From Pseudomonadota bacterium (lineage in GTDB: Bacteria > Pseudomonadota > Alphaproteobacteria > Sphingomonadales > Sphingomonadaceae), in contig JAFABD010000059.1 of the NCBI GenBank assembly GCA_023426225.1, positions 1-9,144 of the forward strand: a stretch of 9,144 bases of DNA, given 5' to 3'. The position numbers and the translations under genes were made by a program. A model generated the notes under the pieces. It searched no databases. It was given only the letters and a program-made list of their open reading frames with translations, and had not been told where the DNA came from. Below, piece by piece: positions 5,971 through 9,144 of the stretch; the stretch's first letter is position 1, and every line of letters begins with the position of its first letter.

Positions 5971-6921
5971 TCAGCCGAGCGCGATCGCCGGCAGTGCGTC
6001 GCGCGCCTTTTCGGGGCGGATATAGATCGACGACAGCGTCGGCAGCGCCGCGTAGAGCGTCTTTTCGATCGTTTCGATCAGCGTCTCGGCGTCCCCCATC
6101 GCCAGCGCATCGTCGAAATCGGCGCTGATCGCGACGAAGATCCGGTCGGGGGCGGTGTGGATCGTGCGGACATGGTTGACTGCGACGATGCCCGGCTGCG
6201 CCGCCACGATCCGCCGGACGGCCTCAACCACCTCCGGGTCGGCGCGCTCACCGATCAGCAGCCCCTTGGCCTCGCGCGCCAGCAGCGTCGCGACCGCGCC
6301 CAGCAGTAACCCGATCACGATCGACGCCAGCCCGTCGATGCGCGGGTCTTGCCAGGCATGGCTGGCCCATACCCCCAGCCCCGCGACGATCAGCCCGGCC
6401 AGCGCGGCGCTGTCCTCGAACAGCACGATGAACGCCGCCGGGTCCTTCGAGCCGCGGATCGCCGCCCACCAGCCCGTTTCGCCCTTCGCTGCGGCGAAGG
6501 CGCGCATCGCGAGCATCCACGAACCGCCTTCCAGCAGCATGGCCACCGCCAGCACGATATAGTTGGCGAGCGGATCGCGCAGCGGTTCGGGCGCGGCGAT
6601 GTGGCGATAGCCTTCATAGACCGAAACGCCGGCGCCGAGCCCGAAGATCAGGATGGCGACGACAAACGCCCAGAAATAGAGTTCGCGGCCATAACCGAAC
6701 GGGTGCTCGGCGTCGGGCGCGCGCCGCGCGCGGCGCTGGCCGTGGAGCAGCAGCAACTGGTTTCCGCTGTCGACCAGGCTGTGCACGCCTTCGGTCAGCA
6801 TCGACGACGATCCGGTGATCGCCGCCGCCACGAACTTGGCGACGGCGATCCCCAGATTCGCGAGCAGCGCGGCATAGAGGACCAGGTTCGCGCGCCATCC
6901 CGACGCGGGCGCGGCAGCCAT
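5971..6921 (-). CDS. Cation diffusion facilitator (CDF) transporter, SLC30A9-like
   Basis: A 316-residue inner-membrane metal transporter of normal CDF length. Six hydrophobic segments are visible (about 13-34, 41-60, 81-103, 118-142, 163-186, 197-215), followed by a cytoplasmic ferredoxin-like C-terminal domain (about 216-316). Family signatures are GSSSMLTEGVHSLVDSGNQ (37-55), with the H47-x3-D51 half of the transport site, and HPFGYGRELYFW (73-84), which is characteristic of the SLC30A9-like branch. In helix 5 the usual His-x3-Asp is not present; the segment reads LFEDSAALAG, with Glu169 and Asp170. The metal (Zn, Mn, Co or Fe) cannot be told from sequence. The Shine-Dalgarno before the ATG at 6921 is weak. 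It follows the small hydrophilic gene by 52 bases on the same strand and may be cotranscribed with it. Confidence 0.93.
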   Translation of the reverse strand: MAAAPASGWRANLVLYAALLANLGIAVAKFVAAAITGSSSMLTEGVHSLVDSGNQLLLLHGQRRARRAPDAEHPFGYGRELYFWAFVVAILIFGLGAGVSVYEGYRHIAAPEPLRDPLANYIVLAVAMLLEGGSWMLAMRAFAAAKGETGWWAAIRGSKDPAAFIVLFEDSAALAGLIVAGLGVWASHAWQDPRIDGLASIVIGLLLGAVATLLAREAKGLLIGERADPEVVEAVRRIVAAQPGIVAVNHVRTIHTAPDRIFVAISADFDDALAMGDAETLIETIEKTLYAALPTLSSIYIRPEKARDALPAIALG

Positions 6922-6973
6922 CGGCGCCTAGCGTCCGCCCGCGGTCACGTCTGCGCCGGCGCGGCGCCGCCGA

Positions 6974-7336
6974 TCAGCCGCCAAGGCCGACCTTCGACAG
7001 AACGCGATCGACGATCCCCTTGTGCGCCGGATCGTCCGCGTCCCCCTGTGCACGCCGCGCTTCCTCCGCGGCGTCATAGCCCGAACTCTCGGGCGCCTCA
7101 TGGTTGTGGATGGGCTGGGTCGAGGCGGGCGGGTCCGACGCATCCATCGATTCGTCGAGCGCGCGATCGAGCCGCGCTTCCTTGTTCTCGGGGTCACGCG
7201 CCAACCGCTCGGCGATCGAGCCGTCGGTGCCGGCATCGTGCTTGGCGGCCGCCGGACGCACGCCCTCCTGCTCGCTCTCGGGGCCGGGGGCGACCGACAT
7301 CTTGTCGAGCGCCGGCTGCAACGGGTTGTTCTCCAT
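6974..7336 (-). CDS. Small hydrophilic, probably disordered protein
   Basis: A 120-residue protein with no Cys, Trp or Phe and many Asp, Glu, Ala, Pro and Ser residues, so it is probably disordered in isolation. Residues 57-72 (DRALDESMDASDPPAS) resemble a short motif of the D-E-S-x-x-A-S-D-P-P type that I associate with small bacterial hypotheticals. The only helix-like ends are 40-62 and the C-terminal segment KGIVDRVLSKVGLGG. Two adjacent ATG codons are possible. AGGAG (complement of 7344-7348) is seven bases from the ATG at 7336 and four bases from the one at 7339, so I chose 7336. It lies between the terminator of the Bax-inhibitor-like gene and the CDF gene. The function is unknown. Confidence 0.75.
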   Translation of the reverse strand: MENNPLQPALDKMSVAPGPESEQEGVRPAAAKHDAGTDGSIAERLARDPENKEARLDRALDESMDASDPPASTQPIHNHEAPESSGYDAAEEARRAQGDADDPAHKGIVDRVLSKVGLGG

Positions 7337-7408
7337 CATCCGTCTCCTGAACAGTCTCGCTCGGTCAACGAATGGCGGCCGCACCGGTTGCGGCGGGGAG
7401 CCGGACGC

Positions 7409-7443
7409 AAAAGGGGCCCGGCAGTCGGTGCTGCCGGGCCCCT
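7409..7443 (-). terminator. Intrinsic terminator of the Bax-inhibitor-1-like gene
   Basis: A perfect 13-bp stem (7412-7424 with 7431-7443, including GGGGCCCGG) encloses a six-base loop. Reading the minus strand, the stem runs straight into TTTT (complement of 7409-7412). It lies 37 bases after the stop of the gene at 7481-8248 and is the clearest intrinsic terminator in the window. It isolates that gene from the downstream small hydrophilic gene. Confidence 0.92.
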
Positions 7444-7480
7444 GTCTGTCATCTGTTCGCTGGGCCGGAAGCCGCGTCGA

Positions 7481-8248
7481 TCAGTCGCGCGAGCTGCCGA
7501 ACAGGCGCAGCAGGAACAGGAACATGTTGATGAAGTCGAGATAGAGCTCCAGCGCGCCCATCACGACGGCCTTCTCCTGCTGGGCAGTGCCGCCGACATA
7601 GGCATAGACGCTCTTGATCTTCTGCGTGTCATAGGCGGTGAGCCCCGCGAACACGAGCACCCCCAGCACGCTGATGATCATGCTCATCGTGCCCGACTGG
7701 AGGAACAGGTTGACCAGCATCGCGATCAGGATGCCGACCAGGCCCATGATCAGGAAGGTGCCGAGCCCCGACAGGTCCTTCTTGGTCGTGTAGCCCCACA
7801 GGCTCAGCGCCGCGAAGCCTGCCGCGGTGCCAAAGAACACCTGCGCGATCGAGCTGTCGGTATAGGCGACGAAGATCGTCGACAGCGACGCGCCGAGCAG
7901 CGCGGCATAGGCATAAAACATGCCCTTCAGCGCGGCGGCCGAGAAACGCGCCATGCCGAAGTTCATCGCCAGCACGATCCCCAGCGGCGCCAGCATCACC
8001 AGCCAGCCGACCGGGGTGGGCGCCAGCGTATAGCCGCGCGCGGTTTCGCGCAGCGCGAACAGCACGCTCATCAGGCTCTGCGACTTGCCGAACAGCATCG
8101 CGACGATGCCCGTCAGCAATACGCCCGAGAGCATGTGGTTATAGACCGAAAGCATGTACGACCGCAGACCGGCGTCGAACGATGCCGCGCGGACATCCGA
8201 CTGCCCATAGGGGGCAGCGCCCGTCCGTGGATCCGACCAGTTCGCCAT
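7481..8248 (-). CDS. Bax inhibitor-1/YccA-family membrane protein
   Basis: A 255-residue integral membrane protein with about seven hydrophobic segments (roughly 39-55, 80-98, 107-127, 133-152, 162-184, 187-206 and 231-250). The family hallmark G-L-T-A-Y-D-T-Q (202-209, Asp207) follows the sixth segment, and the C-terminus ELYLDFINMFLFLLRLFG (234-251) is typical. The first 38 residues are polar and cytoplasmic. In this family conserved Asp residues form a pH-sensing pair in BsYetJ and mediate calcium leak; for this bacterial protein the function is inferred only by family. The ATG at 8248 was chosen because AAGGAG is six bases upstream and because the in-frame extension to 8320 covers the promoter. 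It is monocistronic: it has its own promoter and a strong terminator. Confidence 0.94.
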   Translation of the reverse strand: MANWSDPRTGAAPYGQSDVRAASFDAGLRSYMLSVYNHMLSGVLLTGIVAMLFGKSQSLMSVLFALRETARGYTLAPTPVGWLVMLAPLGIVLAMNFGMARFSAAALKGMFYAYAALLGASLSTIFVAYTDSSIAQVFFGTAAGFAALSLWGYTTKKDLSGLGTFLIMGLVGILIAMLVNLFLQSGTMSMIISVLGVLVFAGLTAYDTQKIKSVYAYVGGTAQQEKAVVMGALELYLDFINMFLFLLRLFGSSRD

Positions 8249-8254
8249 TATCAA

Positions 8255-8260
8255 CTCCTT
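8255..8260 (-). promoter_or_regulatory. Ribosome binding site of the Bax-inhibitor-1-like gene
   Basis: AAGGAG on the minus strand (CTCCTT on the plus) sits six bases before the ATG at 8248. It rules out the longer in-frame start at 8320. Confidence 0.88.
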
Positions 8261-8261
8261 C

Positions 8262-8278
8262 GCCGGCCCTCCGCCGGC
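8262..8278 (-). repeat. Leader hairpin with GGAGG in its loop
   Basis: GCCGGC (8262-8267) pairs with GCCGGC (8273-8278) around a five-base loop that reads GGAGG on the minus strand. It lies in the 5' untranslated region, one base before the real Shine-Dalgarno. The loop looks like a decoy or accessory ribosome-recognition sequence. A role in translation control is only a hypothesis. Confidence 0.5.
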
Positions 8279-8287
8279 TTCACCGCA

Positions 8288-8316
8288 AATATCGGCCCGG
8301 CGGCCGTTCTTTTCAA
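8288..8316 (-). promoter_or_regulatory. Sigma70-like promoter of the Bax-inhibitor-1-like gene
   Basis: On the minus strand TTGAAA (complement of 8311-8316, five of six matches to TTGACA) and GATATT (complement of 8288-8293, four of six matches to TATAAT) are exactly 17 bases apart. The -10 box lies 39 bases before the ATG. A 5-bp inverted repeat CAAGC/GCTTG (8314-8329) overlaps the -35 box and could be an operator, though it is short. Confidence 0.68.
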
Positions 8317-8361
8317 GCAAAACCGCTTGGGGGCGGACAACGATCCGTGGTTCAAACGGTC

Positions 8362-8901
8362 ATGCACCGACTCTTCGTTGCGCTTCGTCCGCCCGGTCCG
8401 GTCCGCGCGCAGTTGCTGGCGCTGATGGGCGGCGTTCCGGGCGCCCGCTGGCAGGACGAGGACCAGTTGCACATCACGCTGCGTTTCATCGGCGCGGTGG
8501 AGACGCGGGTGGCCGAGGACATCGCGCTCGCGCTCTCCAACGTCCATGCCGCGCCGCTGACGCTCGCGCTCGACGGCGTCGGCAGCTTCGGCGCGCGGGG
8601 GCGTCCGAACGCGCTCTGGGCGGGCCTGCGCCCGCACGATGCGGCGGCCGAGCTGCACAAGAAGGTCGATCACGCGCTCGTCCGCGCTGGCCTCGAACCC
8701 GAACGCCGCGCCTATCTGCCGCACGTCACGCTCGCGCGGTTCAGCAGCGGCGCCGCGGCGGACGTCGACCCGTTCCTGCGCATGCATGCGGCGCTGGCAA
8801 GCGCACCCTTCACGCTCGATCATCTGTTGCTGTTCGAAAGCCATCTCGGCCGCGAGCGCGCGCGCTACAGCGCCGTCGGGCGCTTCGCGTTGCGCGGCTG
8901 A
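8362..8901 (+). CDS. thpR: RNA 2',3'-cyclic phosphodiesterase
   Basis: A 179-residue LigT/ThpR-type 2H phosphoesterase of normal length. The two catalytic tetrapeptides are H-I-T-L (37-40, His37 and Thr39) and H-V-T-L (121-124, His121 and Thr123), each in the expected context (LHITLRFIG and LPHVTLARF). The N-terminal MHRLFVALRPP fits the family start. The enzyme hydrolyses RNA 2',3'-cyclic phosphates, and the E. coli homologue also joins tRNA halves in vitro; its in vivo substrate is unclear. It is cytoplasmic. The ATG at 8362 was preferred over an in-frame GTG at 8347 because the conserved core begins at the ATG. There is no clear Shine-Dalgarno. It is transcribed divergently from the Bax-inhibitor-1-like gene, sharing a 113-base spacer. 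Confidence 0.94.
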   Translation: MHRLFVALRPPGPVRAQLLALMGGVPGARWQDEDQLHITLRFIGAVETRVAEDIALALSNVHAAPLTLALDGVGSFGARGRPNALWAGLRPHDAAAELHKKVDHALVRAGLEPERRAYLPHVTLARFSSGAAADVDPFLRMHAALASAPFTLDHLLLFESHLGRERARYSAVGRFALRG

Positions 8902-8927
8902 CCGATGCGCGCTTACGGCGAAACGCG

Positions 8928-8966
8928 CCGGGGCGGCGGCAGGACGATGGCGACCGGCCGCCCCGG
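8928..8966 (+). repeat. Long-loop hairpin after thpR (10-bp stem)
   Basis: CCGGGGCGGC (8928-8937) is the exact reverse complement of GCCGCCCCGG (8957-8966), with a 19-base loop. It lies 26 bases after the thpR stop and 51 bases before the next start. With no T run it is not a canonical intrinsic terminator. It may mark the 3' end of thpR mRNA or a leader structure for the next gene. Confidence 0.5.
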
Positions 8967-9017
8967 AACGCGGCCCCGACCTCGCAGGCGCGCTGCTCGC
9001 CTCCTATCTCGCCGGCC

Positions 9018-9144
9018 ATGATCAAGTCGCTGATGGTGGCCGCGCGCGATCGCGACCGGCTTGCCGAGATTCTCCGCATCACGACCCGCTTCGGGCTCGA
9101 CATGCTCGTCGCGCGCATCGGGCTCGCGGGCGAAGCCCCGCCTG
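9018..9144 (+). CDS. N-terminal fragment of a probable ABC1/UbiB-family atypical kinase
   Basis: The first 42 codons are visible; the gene continues past the right edge. The peptide reads MIKSLMVAARDRDRLAEIL and then a segment with T-R-F-G-L-D-M-L-V-A-R-I-G-L. The pattern A-R-D-R-x-R-L-x-E-I followed by R-F-G and a R-x-G-L box resembles the N-termini of ABC1/AarF/UbiB kinases, in which an N-terminal helix precedes the kinase fold. UbiB-type proteins support ubiquinone synthesis or trafficking. No kinase motif is inside the window, so the assignment rests on this short stretch. No Shine-Dalgarno is visible before the ATG at 9018, so the start is uncertain. Confidence 0.5.
   Translation, partial: MIKSLMVAARDRDRLAEILRITTRFGLDMLVARIGLAGEAPP

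Noticed and set aside
7022..8425. 467-codon open frame on the plus strand
   Set aside because: It is antisense to the Bax-inhibitor-1-like gene and crosses its terminator and promoter. The product is Gln/His/Arg-rich, as expected from the complement of membrane-protein codons.
8965..9144. Alternative frame with a protein-like D-L-A-G-A-L-L-A-S-Y-L-A-G-H stretch, suggesting a frameshifted gene remnant
   Set aside because: The stretch soon becomes Arg/His/Pro-rich and overlaps the better-supported ABC1-like N-terminus in another frame.
1..9144. Mobile element, defence island, CRISPR or tRNA-associated insertion
   Set aside because: No transposase, integrase, toxin-antitoxin or nuclease gene, no repeat array and no tRNA-like fold was seen. 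Composition is even across the window.

Overview
The window is GC-rich, tightly packed chromosomal DNA. The protein types (a YpfJ-type zinc peptidase, a patatin with a DUF3734-like tail next to bdhA, a DUF4893-type lipoprotein, a Bax-inhibitor-1-like protein, ThpR and an ABC1-kinase N-terminus) and the codon use suggest an alphaproteobacterium, most likely a sphingomonad. This is judged from protein recognition alone; no search was run. I see no tRNA, rRNA, CRISPR array, insertion sequence, integrase or phage gene.

Layout. (1) 1-1820, minus strand: a three-gene run, read from right to left: a membrane-anchored neutral zinc metallopeptidase (900-1820), an alpha/beta hydrolase (85-837) and the first 29 codons of a probably exported protein (1-88), joined to the hydrolase by an ATGA overlap. 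(2) 1821-2154: a 334-base divergent intergenic region. (3) 2155-4779, plus strand: patatin-like phospholipase, (R)-3-hydroxybutyrate dehydrogenase (bdhA) and a DUF4893-type lipoprotein. bdhA and the lipoprotein overlap by ATGA, and a 16-bp perfect palindrome lies between the patatin and bdhA. (4) 4780-4920: two back-to-back hairpins, then a small TTG-started gene (4921-5178) whose 3' end overlaps the next gene tail to tail. (5) 5160-7336, minus strand: a TylF-type methyltransferase, a CDF cation transporter and a small disordered hydrophilic protein. (6) 7409-8316: a strong intrinsic terminator, the Bax-inhibitor-1-like membrane protein, and its leader hairpin and sigma70-like promoter. (7) 8362-9144, plus strand: RNA 2',3'-cyclic phosphodiesterase (thpR), a hairpin-bearing gap, and the first 42 codons of a probable ABC1/UbiB-type kinase.

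How the genes may work together: bdhA oxidises 3-hydroxybutyrate to acetoacetate, a step in polyhydroxybutyrate or ketone-body use, and a lipolytic patatin immediately upstream would fit carbon-store or membrane-lipid turnover. This is inference. The remainder looks like ordinary core-genome housekeeping. I find no convincing new multi-gene system. The points most worth checking are the RNA-structure candidates (4789-4838, 3310-3325, 8262-8278, 8928-8966) and two small uncharacterised proteins.
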